Below, one piece after another: positions 46,427-58,227 of a DNA stretch of 64,000 nt (position 1 is the first letter of the stretch; each line of letters opens with the position of its first letter). The stretch comes from Myxocyprinus asiaticus. Lineage: Eukaryota; Chordata; Actinopteri; Cypriniformes; Catostomidae. The stretch is from NCBI RefSeq assembly GCF_019703515.2, contig NC_059346.1:52102001-52166000 (forward strand). The letters are read 5' to 3'. A program made the position numbers and the translations under genes. The notes below the pieces were generated by a model. It was not told the DNA's origin. It did no database searches and saw nothing but the letters and a program-made list of their open reading frames with translations.

Positions 46427-49400
46427 TTTTTGTTGTTTTTTTTTTATTTATTTTTTTTATAGCTTGTCATTTAGTAAAAATTTTTGACTTACACGGTATC
46501 CTGCACTTGTTAAAGCGGCTGTCTCCCTTGGAACATCTGGGTTTAAGTTCCATGTTTAAGGGCCAATCAATTCAGATCATTAACTCGTGGGATACCACAC
46601 CATGTTTTTATAGAGACCTTTTTTAAGTTTGGTAGTATACAAATATTATACCTTCACTGAAGGTGCAAAGATGTTCCTATAAGGTCCCACCACAGTGACA
46701 AGCTCATTTATAAAAGTTTTGCTTTTCAGTGCTTCAGAATGGAATTTCTTCTTTCTCTCTATTGTGTTTAGTTACTTTATCTCAATACAGCAAAAATTAT
46801 AGTACAAAATGACAATCACAGTCATGTGAACTATATTAAAACATGAATTCGTCAAAAATGCTACAAAAGAATATGTGAAATCCTTAACAATTTAGATAAA
46901 AGAATCATTGTTCTATATTAATAAAATTTCAGGAAATATAACAGAAGAGCGACGTGAAAAGAGTAATACAATTTTAACTTTAACAGTTATGCCTAAAAAA
47001 TCACAGTCAAAATCTTCTTTGTGTCTATTCATCTTCAAATGATTATTCTGGAATGCTTCCATTGTATATGCCTCTCTGTAACATCGAGTTTTTGTGGGAA
47101 TCAATATTATGCCACAAATGCTGTCGATTGAGCAACTTGTATTGAACCCGGAATATTCTTTTAAGACTGCCAATCCATTACACCATGTGCTTGCCCCAGG
47201 CACTTGCGTAAATCCATAACAGCACAGTAATGCACAAAAGCAAAATGTTGCAGATAGACATAGAATTAAACATCTTCATAAAACATAAAAAAAAAAATTC
47301 CATTGTCTTTGGAGCCCATCTGGAGCCAATGTCTTTCCAACCACCTATACTGTCTCTCTCAAGGCCAACAGATCTGCAAGCGTGGCACTGAGAAGCCCTG
47401 CTATAAAATCGCCTATTTTCAGGATAGCCAACGTAAACTCAACTTTGAAGATGCAAGCCGAGCCTGCAGGAGTGATGGTGGTGACCTTCTCAGTATTGAG
47501 TCTAAATCTGAGCAGAAGTTGATAGAGACTTTTATCTACGAATTGAAAGCATCGGATGGAGACTTCTGGATAGGGCTCCGTAGGGATCAAGGCTATGAGG
47601 AGATGAATGGAAACTGCCCATCCCAGTACTACTGGCTGGATGGAAGCCAGGCAACCTTCAGGTGTGATGATTTTGTTGTCCATATCCACATGGTTTCAAA
47701 CCAATTGACATTTTGAGATATAATACTTACAGTATATTGTTGTGCATGAATATCGTAGAACTTAGTGTATCTTAGAAAATTTCAATGCATGTGTGTGTGT
47801 GACAGGAATTGGCACTTGGACGAGCCTTCTTGTGGGTTTGAGGTGTGTGTTGTGATGTACCATCAGCCCTCTGCTCCTCCTGGTCAGGGTGGCCCTTACA
47901 TGTTCCAGTGGAATGATGACAATTGTGAAACCAAGAACAACTTTATCTGCAAGTACACTAAAGGTTGGAAAGGCATATTTTTCCTCAGTTGACTTCTCAG
48001 TCCATTCATTTTACTAATACTAGTATTATTTGAACAAACTTACCCAGTCTCATGACAAGTCTTCATAATGGTACAAGATGGCAAAATTGTAAGAAATCGT
48101 ACGAGTTGGCTCATACAAAAACATGATGATTTCCCTATCTGGTGCGAATTATTATGAACTGTCATGAGACTATGTTGCCAAAATCCCAGTGATTTACATT
48201 GAAGGAGGGACCCAAGCAATATCTAGGGACCAGAATATCATAGAGGTTTGGGAGGTGGGCTATGTTTAGTAGGCAACTACCCAGAACACCCTTGTATAGC
48301 AATTTGCTTAAAAACACTCAGATCGCTCAGATAAAGGAATAGTTCACCCAAAAATGAAAATTCTCTGATCATTTACTCGTCCTCATGCCATCCCAGATGT
48401 GTATGACTTTTTTCTTCTGCTAAACACAAAAGATTTTTAGAAGAATATTTCAGCTCTGTAGGTTCATACAATGCACAGATCAATATTTAATTCCTTTTTT
48501 ACTATAAATCTCCACTTTCACTTTCAGAATGTGAGATTTATAGTAAAAAAGGAATTAAATACTGATCTGTTTCTCACCCACACCAATCATATCGCTTCTG
48601 AAGATATAGATTTAACCACTGGAGTTGTATGGATTACTTTTATGCTGCTTTTTGGAGCTTCAAAAGGTCTGGTCACCAAGTAAATGGTGACCAGAACTTT
48701 AAAACTCCAAAAGCACATAAAGGTGGCATTAAAGTAATCCATAAGACTCCAGTGGTTAAATCCATATCTTCTGAAGTGATTTGATAGGTGTGGGTGAGAA
48801 ACAGATCAATGTGAAGTCCTTTTGTTTACGATAAATCTCCACTTTCACTTTTACATCCTTCTTCATTTGTTTTTGGAGATTTTCATTCTTTGTACATTTC
48901 ACCACCTACTGGGCAGGGAGGAGAATTTATAGTAAAAAAGGACTTAAGTATTGACCTGTTTCTCACACACACACCTAGCATATTGCTTCTGAAGATATAG
49001 ATTTAACCACTTGAGTCTTATGGATTACTTTTATGTAGTGATCGACCGATATGGGTTTTTTAATGGCTGATGCCGATGCCGATATCCAGAGAGCAGGGTG
49101 GCCGATAGGCCAATATAATGCCGATATATCACATAATTTAATATAGTAAATAACATAAACATAAAATTGCTAGAAAATGGAGAAACCCTTATTTAGCACT
49201 ATATTTACTCAATTTCACACTAAACTTTAACTTTGTAAAAAAGAATCTTAAAAAATAATATTGTATTTTAAATGTTAAATATCAGTTTTTTCTGATTTCT
49301 GTTTAGCCATAAAATTTTAGTAATTTATTTGCACATGAAGAAATTGTTAATATATTAATACAATAGTAGTCCAGCAACCATGGATGGCATGTCCACGTTA

Positions 49401-52400
49401 GAAATTTCTCACAAAAGACAGAATCAAACCAATTGCACATACAGTGCATAGTCAATAAGACATTTACTTATAGCGCACAAGAAACGCTTTTACGTTGCAC
49501 TCACGCCCTCATGTGGATCCAGTGCGAGCGGCAACAATCTACTCATAGTTTAAATGGCCTGGATTGCCTGCTTGGATTGTCACAGACTGACCGTTTGAAG
49601 GACGCGTACTTCCACGTCTCGATTCTACCTCGACACAGACCCTTCCTGCGGTTTGTATTCGAGGGTCGGGCGTATCAGTACAAGGTCCTCCCTTTCGGCC
49701 TGTCCTTGTCCCCTCGTGTCTTCACGAAGGTCGCAGAGGCAGCCCTTGCCCCGTTAAGGGAAGTGGACATTCGCATCCTCAAATATCTCGACGACTGGCT
49801 AATCCTAGCTCACTCTCGGGGTGTGTTGTGTGCGCACAGGGACCTGGTGCTCTCACACCTCAGCCGACTAGGGCTTCGGGTCAACTGGGAAAAGAGCAAG
49901 CTCCTCCCGGTTCAGAGCATCTCTTTTCTCGGCGTGGAGTTGGACTCAGTCTCGATGATGGCGCGCCTCACGAACGAGCGCACACAGTCGGTGCTGACCT
50001 GTTTGAAGGCATTCAGACAGAAGACAGCGGTTCTGAAACTGTTTCAGAGGCTCCTGGGGCATATGGCATCCTCAGCGGTGGCCACTCTGCTCGGGTTGAT
50101 GCATATGAGACCGCTTCAGCACTGGCTCCAGACTCGAGTCCCAAGATGGGCATGGCGCTGCGGGACACATCGCGTGGCCATCACACCAGTCTGTCGCCAG
50201 CTCTTCAGCCCTTGGACCGACCTCACATTTCTACGGGCAGGCATTCCCCTAGAGCAGGTCTCCAGGTGCGTCATGGTTACGACAGACGCCTCCAAAACGG
50301 TCTGGGGCGCTGTATGCAACAGGCACGCAGCCGCCGGCTCCTGGACTGGCCTGCAGCTGCGTTGGCACATCAACTACCTCGAGTTGCTGGCAATTCTGCT
50401 CGCCCTGCGGAGGTTTCGGCCGTTGATCCAGGGCAAGCATGTGTTAGTTCGGACAGACAACATGGCAACGGTGGCATACATCAACCGTTAAGGCGGTTGC
50501 GCTCCCGTTGTATGTCACAACTCGCCCGCTGTCTCCTCCTCTGGAGTCAGCAGCACCTCAAGTCGCTGCAAGCCACTCACATCCCAGGCGATCTCAACAC
50601 TGCAGTGGACAAGCTGTCACAACAGGTTACTCTCAGGGGAAAATGGAGACTCCACCCTCAGGTGGTCCAGCTGATTTGGAGTCGATTCGAGCAGGCACAG
50701 GTAGACCTGTTCGCTTCCCGGGAATCCTCCCACTGCCCACTCTGGTACGCCCTGACTGAGGCACCTCTCGGTATAGACGCGCTGGCACACAGCTGGCCCC
50801 CTGGACTACGCAAATATGCGTTTCCCCAGTGAGCCTACTTGCACAGACCCTGTGCAAGGTCAGGGAGGACGAGGAGCAGGTTGTCCTGGTAGCACCCTAC
50901 TGGCCCACCCAGACGTGGTTCTCGGACCTCACGCTCCTCGCCCACTGGGTCATTGACACCATAGCAATGGCATATTACGCTCAGGACGTGCCGCCCCCGG
51001 CAGGGCTACGAGCCCATTCTACCAGGAGTTTGGCAGCCTCCTGGGCCTTGACCAGTGGCGCCTCTCTAATAGACATTTGCAGAGCAGCGGGCTGGGCAAC
51101 ACCCAACACCTTTGCGAGGTTCTACAATCTCCGGGTGGAGCCGGTTTCGTCCCGTGTAGTGGCAGGCACAAGCAGGTAAGTCCGGACAGCTGGCCGGGTG
51201 TATCGCTTGCGCATAGCGCCTTTCACCTCCCCTGAGCTGAAGACGTGCGCTGTTGACTCCCAGTAGTGTTCACAAACTGTGTTCCCTGGATGACTTCCTC
51301 CGAGCCCTGTGGCAGACAAGTTTGCGGAGAAACTTGCTGCCGGCTCAGTACATGTGCTAACTAAGCCCTGTACTGGGGTAGGTGCTCCGCATGTGTTGGA
51401 TCCCTATAGGTAATCCCATGCGACGTATATCTTCCGCTAATTCGTTTCCCTGTTGGTAAACTGTGTCTTCCTTGAGCAGAGGCCCCTCTGCCCCAGTCAC
51501 CATGTTTGTCGGAACTCCTCCCCTGTAGGGTAGGACCTACCATGGGACTTCTCCACATGACATACTTCCGACAAGGCTCGTCAAGACCATGTGATGTATT
51601 TCCACTCAAAATACCCCCCCCCCCTCCCCCCGCCCGGGCGGGGTGTAGTCTCCGCAGTGTCTTCCCCTTGGGAGTGACACCCCCCCGACGTAGACCTGGT
51701 GGCCCCAGTCAGTTAACAAATTTCATTCTTTTTTTTTTGGGGAGAGAAAAAAAAAGAGTATAAGAGGCCACGACCGGGCTAGCCTGTCTCTATCTTTTGG
51801 GCAGTCGACTTGTTCCCAAAGGGCCGTTCGACACTCATAACAGCGTTGGGGGAGGTTACGTCTCGGCCTGGTGCGCTGGCTACGAGGCACACAGTGGTCT
51901 GCCCGTCACACACCGCCAGTTCACGTAACACAGTTCAGCTAGTTGTGGCGTTTCGTATAGGGACCCCTAGTGTCACTACATCGACACAACGTCAAGTGAG
52001 TGACAGATAGGGAACGTCCTGGTTACTTGCGTAACCTCCGTTCCCTGATGGAGGGAACGAGACGTTGTGTCCCTCCTGCCACAACGCTGGACTACCCGCT
52101 GAAATGGCCGGGACCTTGTCTCCTCAGCACAAAACCTGAATGAGTGGTTGCATACCAGCTCCTTTTATACCCGTATGTTCAGGGGAGTGGTACGCAAATA
52201 CCACTTGCCAATTTTCATTGGCCTTTTTTCAAAGACCAGAGGTGTTTCGGGCTCCCAAGAGTGACACCTAGTGTCACTACATCGACACAACGTCTTGTTC
52301 CCTCCATAAGGGAATGGAGGTTACGCAAGTAACCAGGACGATATGCGCATATTTGCAGACATTATGAGCTCAAACACGTCAAACACGCTGCTCTGATATG

Positions 52401-55400
52401 AGTACCGTTTAAATGACACTGTGTTGCACACCGGTCTATAATTGTAGTAACACTGTGGCACATGACAACAACACAAACCATGACTGGTCGTTTACATGTC
52501 TCAGTCGCTTCTTATGTAAGCAGATGATTCTCAGCGCCCTCAAGAAACAAATCGACCAAAGGGGAAAATATATCGGTCGATGCCGATAATGAAAAAAATT
52601 CAGAATATCGGGCGATTTATCGGCCTCTGTGATCAGGGCCGCATTAATGCACGTGTGTTCAGGAGAAGAAAGAAAGTCATACACATCTTTGATGGCATGA
52701 GGGTGAGTAAACGATGAGATCATTTTCATTTTTGGGTAAACTATCCCATAGCAATGGCCTGGTAACCACTAACCAATAAAATGTAAAAATATTTAACGTA
52801 GTACTAGTAGAAGCAATATTTGATCTCACAGCTACCTAGAATTACCATAACTGTAAATATGTGTTAACATGGTCATAATATGGTTTTTCAGATAAACTTG
52901 CAGCACCAATCCCTAAAGAAAATGGAACATTTGGAGGTAATCTTAAGATACACAGTTTAACAAAAGCTTTTCAATACAGCTCAAGTTAAAACTGTTGTGC
53001 TTCGAATAATTTTAACAATGCACGTTTATTTATTATCTGTGCATTATTAGTACTCATTTTTGGTTAAGTAAGGACACTTAATAGTGTAGATTAATTTATT
53101 TTATTGTGACATTTTATTTGCATTTGAGAAAGTCTGCATTACTTATGTATTTATTTATTTGTTATGCATTTGTTCTGCACTTGCTGTGTTTGGATTAAAC
53201 TATAGAGCTGCTTGAACAATCATTCTTGATGTCTTACACCAGATAATGCTTCATTCCCATTTATTTCAGATGCTCTTCCGACACCCAAAATACCCAGAGA
53301 CCCTTCTGCCACAGTGAATGATGATGGCATGAGGGTGGTTCTATCTAACCCTGCAGGTGAATCTTCTCAGCTTCTCCAAGAGTTAATTCACCCAAAAATG
53401 AAAACTCTGTTGCCATTTACCTTTATATCATTCACAACCCATATGACTTTCATTCTATTACTGAGATTGTTGGGGACTGATAACCTCAGTCACAATTCAC
53501 TTTTATTGCACCTTTTTTACATATAATGAAAGTAAATGGTGACTGAGGCTAACGCTCTGCTTAATATTTATTTTTGTGTTCCACGGAAAAATGAACGTGA
53601 AATAGTTTGAAACATCATGAGGGTCAGTAAATGATGACAGAATTTTTTTATTTGGATGACTATTCGAACTATGAAAATGGGGTTGAAGACTATGATAGCA
53701 TTCTTCAGTTAATCAGCTAATACTGTGTAGTCCAAAAGTGAGTGACACATTGGTAATCTGGGATTTATTATTTTACTTTAACCTGGAATAAACAAAGTTG
53801 TTGGGGGATAAAAAGTTAAACTCTTTGTACACAATATGCTCTTTGGAACATTCACAGATCATGCTGGAATAACATCTGGATCATCTGGTTTTACACAATC
53901 TTGTGGAGTCCATACCAGCTCAAGTGCTTGATGTTATTAAAGCAGAAAGGGGACATTAATTGCCTACCAAATACTATGAAGTTTAAATTTTCACTTTTGT
54001 AATATGAAAGTTTGTCCCCACTGCATGTTGAATTAACCACAGTTGATGATTCAATATTTGGTAGCTTTTTTATGATGTAAAATCGGAACAAAAAAAATAA
54101 TAAAGTATAACTATACTAGTTTAAAAAAGGCTTCATTGATTACATTAACCATTATCCTGTTGCATCTCTTTTAGACAGTGCTCTCAATATTGCCTACATT
54201 GTACTGCCTACCATACCACTACTTCTGCTACTGATTGTTGCAACTGGAGTTTTCTGCATCAAGCTTTTCACAAAGAGGTATGTTTTTCACTGGTCATTTT
54301 ATTGATCACACTGCAAGAAAAATCATTAATCTTAATTAGTATTTTGGTCTTGTTTTCCTGTAAAAATATCTAAATACTATTTAAACAATATATGTTTAAG
54401 ATATTAAGTCTTGTTTTAAGATAAATTTACAAAACAAAATATAGTGAAAATATATAAAATATATTCTTGCTTAAAAGTGCACTCAGTAACATTCTCTTTG
54501 TGTCATCTTGGACTTACACTGACACCTAGCAGCTTGGATACAACATCATTTTAAAATCAAAAGTTTTCAGTTACAGATGCCATTGTAGAAATTCACTGTT
54601 TACAGTCAGACATTATTAATTTAATCCTTGATTGAAAGTGTCAGGACAGTTACTGAGATTAAGTGAGTAGTATTAGGCTGGTCATGTGATCATAACATGG
54701 CAGCCCCCATGTGTGGACCCTCTCCATGTAGAATAAAACTGCTTGCAGATATCTCTGGAGTCTTCATCTCAAGTGAGTGGTTAAGATTTTATGCATAAGT
54801 TTCAAAAATACAATTAATTTCTTAAGGAACAGAAAAAAATTACTGAGTGCACCTTTTAAACAAGAAAAAACAAAACTATTTGCTAGTGTGGTTCCCTTTT
54901 AATTAAGTGTCTTATGCAATTGGCTTTTTTTTTCTTTCTTGTTTTAATCATAAAGCTCACTAACTTTTGTCAGATTTCTTTGAAAAAGAGACTTAGTATC
55001 TCATTTCATGTACATTTTGTCAAGTAAATGTGTCTTGTTTTAAGGATCTTTAGATGTTTTTACTGGAAAACAAGACAAAAATCCTGAATAAGTAAAGTCA
55101 AGTCATTTTTATTTGTATAGCGCTTTTCATAACACATCGTTTCAAAGCAGCTTTACAGAAAATTATGCATTAACAAAAAATGAAACTGTAATACCTATAA
55201 AGTCTTAGAGTGATCATTGTGTAGTTTGATTAAATATGATTATACATAATTGTGTATAAAAATGAAATAATTAAATAATAATTGTATTTAGAACCCCTGT
55301 GAGCAAGCTGACAATAAGAATATTCTTAGAAGAATATTAAAGGAATATTCCGGGTTCAATACAAGTTAAGCTCAATTGAAAGCATTTGTGGCATAAAGTT

Positions 55401-57159
55401 GATTACCACAAAAAATTATTTTGACTCGTCCCTTCTTAAAAAAAACAAAAAATAATTGAGATTACAGTGAGGCACTTACAATGGAAGTGAATGGGGCCAT
55501 TTTTGGAGGGTTTAAAGCAGGGACGGACTGGCCATCGGGAGCACCGGGTGTTTTCCCGGTGGGCCGCTGGGTAATTTTGGCCGGTCCGCTGCTGCACAAG
55601 TATAAAAAAACTATGATAGTATTGATCAGGGCTGGCCCCTCCTACAGGCGACATAGGCAGTGCCCTAGGCTCCGACATTCCCACGCGGACCCCATTACAG
55701 AGCGAAAATTTTATATACTTCGAAAGATTTTGAAAGGTTAAGAGAAGCTTTCATTTTAAAATCATATAATGACTTTTATTTTGAAATTACTTACACATTC
55801 AAGCACATTTCTGTATGCGCGCAGTCACTCCGACACTCGCGTGGACTTCATTATTTGATATACAAATCACAATAATGGTGTCCTGTGGTGTGACACTTTC
55901 TTCATCTAACTATTTTAAACAACATTTTCTGATGTTGTATATCTATATTTATAAATATATTATATATTAGTATTATACTTGTTTCCACGGCCTCGTATTA
56001 ACTAAGACAGTAGTTTATTTGCACTTCTAGACAAAAGTTGAAAGGTGATTAGGATCTTTAAAAACTTAAATTTTTAGAAAAATTAGAAACACATTTTCCC
56101 TTGTATTTCATGTACATTTTAACTTATCTGTATGTTGGGAAGAAAAAAAAAAGGACATGTTATTTGTCTGAGCTATAAAGTGCTTATTTTAGTGCTTTCT
56201 CTAAAAAATCCACTCATCACATTTACAGTGGTTTTATATGTTTTAAAGTTATGACAGTTTTTGCACTGGTGGGGCCTGTTATCATGGCTAGCAATCAATA
56301 GAAATGTCTTTTTTCTACACAAAAATTTTAAATTGAGCAGGAAAATTAAATCAATGAGGTGGTGTGTTGTGGTGGGTTGCGGGCCTGGTTTGGTGGGCCA
56401 CTCTGGGCCAGAAAGTCCAAGGCCACTTTTTAGTCCCAGTCCACTCCTGGTTTAAAGGCAGAAATGTGAAGCTTATAATTTTATAAAAGCACTTACATTC
56501 ATTCGTATGTTAAAACTTGTGTATTATTTGAGTTGTAAAGTTATTTAAATCATCAATTACCGGGATTACAGAGTTTTTACGTTTACAAATTGGCTCCATT
56601 CACTTCCACTGTAAGTGCCTCACTGTAACCCAGATTTTTGCTTTTTCAAAGAAAAGGAGGGACGAGTCAAAATACATTTTTGTGGATATCAACATTATGC
56701 CACAAATGCTGTCGATTAAACTACTTCTATTGAACACGTAATATTCCTTTAAGTTTGATAAATCTGATCAAATTTAACAGCATAATTTAATTCATCCATG
56801 CATGCAGGAAGAAAGAACAATCTCAGACCTGTCCAAAGGAAACTGGATATTGGGCAGCAGGGGAAAGATGCCAAAACCCGAGCCCTGATGTCTACAATGT
56901 CATCCGAAGGCAGCATGAATCCGACCTAGCCGGCACACGCCCTGACATCAAGAACACTTCCTTCCTGGGTTCTTCTCCAGACACTCCACCGGGAGATTAT
57001 GACAACCTGGCAAGCAGGGACACTGAGAGTGGTTTTGTGACACTGGCCAGCACTGAGAGCGGCTTTGTTACCAATGATATGTATGACACGCTGCAAGGCC
57101 GTGGAAATGGGAAATACTACAGAGACCAAGGATGGATGGATGAATTATATGACTACTGA
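45616..57159 (+). CDS. layn: Layilin, C-type lectin membrane receptor for hyaluronan and talin
   Basis: Eight coding exons: 45616-45691, 46120-46137, 47364-47661, 47806-47963, 52892-52936, 53270-53356, 54175-54277 and 56808-57159. All have GT/AG borders and matching phases and give 378 codons plus stop, close to human layilin. Residues 1 to about 22 are a signal peptide (MKLSGCALILISVSACA). The C-type lectin domain (about 33 to 186) shows CYKIAYFQD, DGDFWIGLRR, DEPSCG and MFQWNDDNC. The transmembrane helix is at about 230 to 258 (AYIVLPTIPLLLLLIVATGV), followed by basic KLFTKRKKE. The cytoplasmic tail has SPDVYNVIRRQHESDLAGTR, two ESGFVT repeats and the C-terminal WMDELYDY, matching the talin-binding end of mammalian layilin (WVENEIYGY). 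The protein links hyaluronan outside to the cytoskeleton inside. Confidence 0.97.
45853..45881. repeat. (AAT)n microsatellite
   Basis: About nine AAT units in layn intron 1. Confidence 0.85.
46359..46423. repeat. Poly(A) followed by (AT)n in layn intron 2
   Basis: About 33 A residues run into about 16 AT units. Confidence 0.85.
47049..47164. repeat. Half copy of the TTAA-flanked MITE in layn intron 2
   Basis: ATTATGCCACAAATGCTGTC followed by GATTGAGCAACTTGTATTGA and a TTCTTTTAA end matches the right arms of the copies ending at 56748 and 62283. The left arm is missing. Confidence 0.7.
48040..48178. repeat. Short inverted-repeat MITE, layn intron 4
   Basis: Starts CCAGTCTCATGACAAGTCTT and ends ATGAACTGTCATGAGACTAT, inverted complements. 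ATCGTACGAGTTGGCTCATA links it to the copy at 11570. Confidence 0.6.
49590..50830 (+). pseudogene. Reverse transcriptase and RNase H of DIRS copy B
   Basis: An open frame of about 300 codons from DIRS sequence reads VLPFGLSLSPRVFTKVAEAA, KYLDDWLILAHS (catalytic YLDD), LRVNWEKSKLLPVQSISFLG, TDASKTVWGAVCNR, HINYLELLAILLALRRF and RTDNMATVAYINR. It then meets TAA at 50489, where copy A has CAA. One base is also missing just after, and the other frame continues with SLQATHIPGDLNTAVDKLSQ and WYALTEAPLGIDALAHSWPP. The N-terminus of RT is absent. This copy is less decayed in the shared part than copy A. Confidence 0.85.
50829..51179 (+). pseudogene. Tyrosine recombinase C-terminal fragment of DIRS copy B
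   Basis: The open frame runs from TLCKVREDEEQVVLVAPYWP, across the internal deletion, to AHSTRSLAASWALTSGASLI and GWATPNTFARFYNLRVEPVS. HSTRS gives the His and Arg of the active site and RFY the nucleophilic Tyr. The N-terminal DNA-binding part and first catalytic Arg region are deleted. Confidence 0.8.
55341..56748. repeat. TTAA-flanked MITE in layn intron 7, carrying a hAT-type insertion
   Basis: Ends AGGAATATTCCGGGTTCAAT and TGAACACGTAATATTCCT lie between TTAA at 55337 and TTAA at 56749. The arms contain CTTACAATGGAAGTGAATGG and its complement CCATTCACTTCCACTGTAAG. TTAA target sites suggest a piggyBac-type mobiliser. The central part is split by the element at 55518 to 56449. Confidence 0.75.
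55518..56449. mobile_element. Nonautonomous hAT-type transposon, 932 bp
   Basis: Starts CAGGGACGGACTGGCCATCG and ends CCCAGTCCACTCCTG, inverted ends with the CAGxGGCGGACTGG look of fish hAT elements. It is flanked by a perfect 8-bp duplication GTTTAAAG (55510 to 55517 and 56450 to 56457), the size typical of hAT. No transposase is encoded. A piece at 55629 (GGCTGGCCCCTCCTACAGGC) looks like a further small repeat within it. Confidence 0.88.
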
Positions 57160-57928
57160 AATGCAAGAAGAACATTAGTTTGATCCTGGATTCTCCCTTT
57201 GAGAATAAAGCAATAGTGGCTGTTGATCTGTTCACCAAGTGTTGGTGTAAGATATCCAATATTAGTATAGGTTTGAAACTGTGGAGCACTACAGCTTAAA
57301 AGAACATTCAAATGAGGTCTGAAAATGTGTGGACTCTGTGCAGCCTTACTTTAGGATCTTCAATATGCATTACATGAATGAGAGAGAACAGTTCTACATT
57401 ATATTTTCCATCTACCATAAATGTAATGGCTACCAGAGTTTCAGTGGAGCAACATCTGAAGTTTGCGGGTACTACATTAGTATCAGATGTAGCTTTTTAC
57501 CTATGTTTCTAGTTTTTTTTTTTTTGTAGACCCCCATTACACATGCTAAAATAACCACAACTGTAATACTAACCAGTTTCTCAATGCATCTTCAAGCCAA
57601 TTTTGGCTACTGCAAGTATGATTTGAGAAGCACGCCAATGGTGATACAACTTTAAAAAGATGAAATATTATAATATTTCAACAAACTGCTCAACAAATCA
57701 TAATGAGATGGCTTGGGGATGAGCTTGGATGTTTTGCATGACCCTGTTATGATGCTTTTTTTGAATGTGCTGTATTGGACTCAGTAAGAACACTGTGACA
57801 GTCTCTTCCAGACTGTCTTTTTCTGTGAAATAATGAATGACCAAAAATCCTTCAAGTTTCTTATGCAAAAATATTTGAATGTGTATGCAGTGATGTTGAT
57901 GAAGCCTTAATAAACAAAACTAAAAAAT

Positions 57929-57930
<2 letters not shown>
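57160..57930 (+). other. Presumed 3' UTR of layn
   Basis: Follows the layn stop directly. AATAAA at 57204 and at 57909 to 57914 (CTTAATAAACAAAAC) are the poly(A) signal candidates; the second precedes a microsatellite. Confidence 0.5.

Positions 57931-58014
<84 letters not shown>
57931..58014. repeat. (TATC)n(TC)n(TA)n microsatellite
   Basis: Seven TATC units, about twelve CT units and about sixteen TA units in a row, just past the last layn poly(A) signal. Confidence 0.9.
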
Positions 58015-58017
<3 letters not shown>

Positions 58018-58227
58018 CCTTTTACATTTTGGTAAATATCATATTAATTCATCACTAATTAGGATTGTATAGGTTTTGAATGCGTGTGCAGTTAGAAGAG
58101 GGCATTATTGTAGTAACTGTTTTTTACAACAGGGGTCGCTGTCTGACCGCATGTTGAAACTTCGACGACTCAATCCGTAAGCGCACATCTACATATGTCT
58201 AATGTTTACATAAACTGATTATATATA

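Larger units (their letters stand above)
49590..52340 (+). mobile_element. DIRS-type retrotransposon, 5'-truncated (copy B)
   Basis: This is homologous to copy A from the middle of RT (TTGAAGGACGCGTACTTCCA at about 49596) to the right terminal repeat (ending GTAACCAGGAC at 52339). It retains the internal complementary region at about 51960 to 52075. Left terminal repeat, gag and early RT are missing, and the first two-thirds of the recombinase has been lost (joint near 50942, after TCACGCTCCTCG). It lies in layn intron 4 in the sense direction. Confidence 0.85.
49036..52632. repeat. Inverted-repeat element with ATCGGTCGA ends, carrying a DIRS insertion
   Basis: The left arm GTGATCGACCGATATGGGTT and inner GCCGATATATC pair with TATATCGGTCGATGCCGATA and ATCGGGCGATTTATCGGCCT at the right. 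The distance between the arms is explained by the DIRS fragment inside. Confidence 0.6.
48333..52747. repeat. TTCACCCAAAAATGAAAA MITE in layn intron 4, split by later insertions
   Basis: The left end AAAGGAATAGTTCACCCAAA at 48333 pairs with TTTCATTTTTGGGTAAACTA at about 52723. Inner arms (GCTTCTGAAGATATAGATTT and others) appear more than once between 48480 and 49020, so one or two partial copies are joined. It is interrupted at about 49036 to 52632. Confidence 0.65.

Noticed and set aside
49433..49590. N-terminal part of the long open frame leading into DIRS copy B as a gene start
   Set aside because: The codons before about 49596 come from the surrounding repeat and show no relation to DIRS or any other protein; the ATG is accidental.
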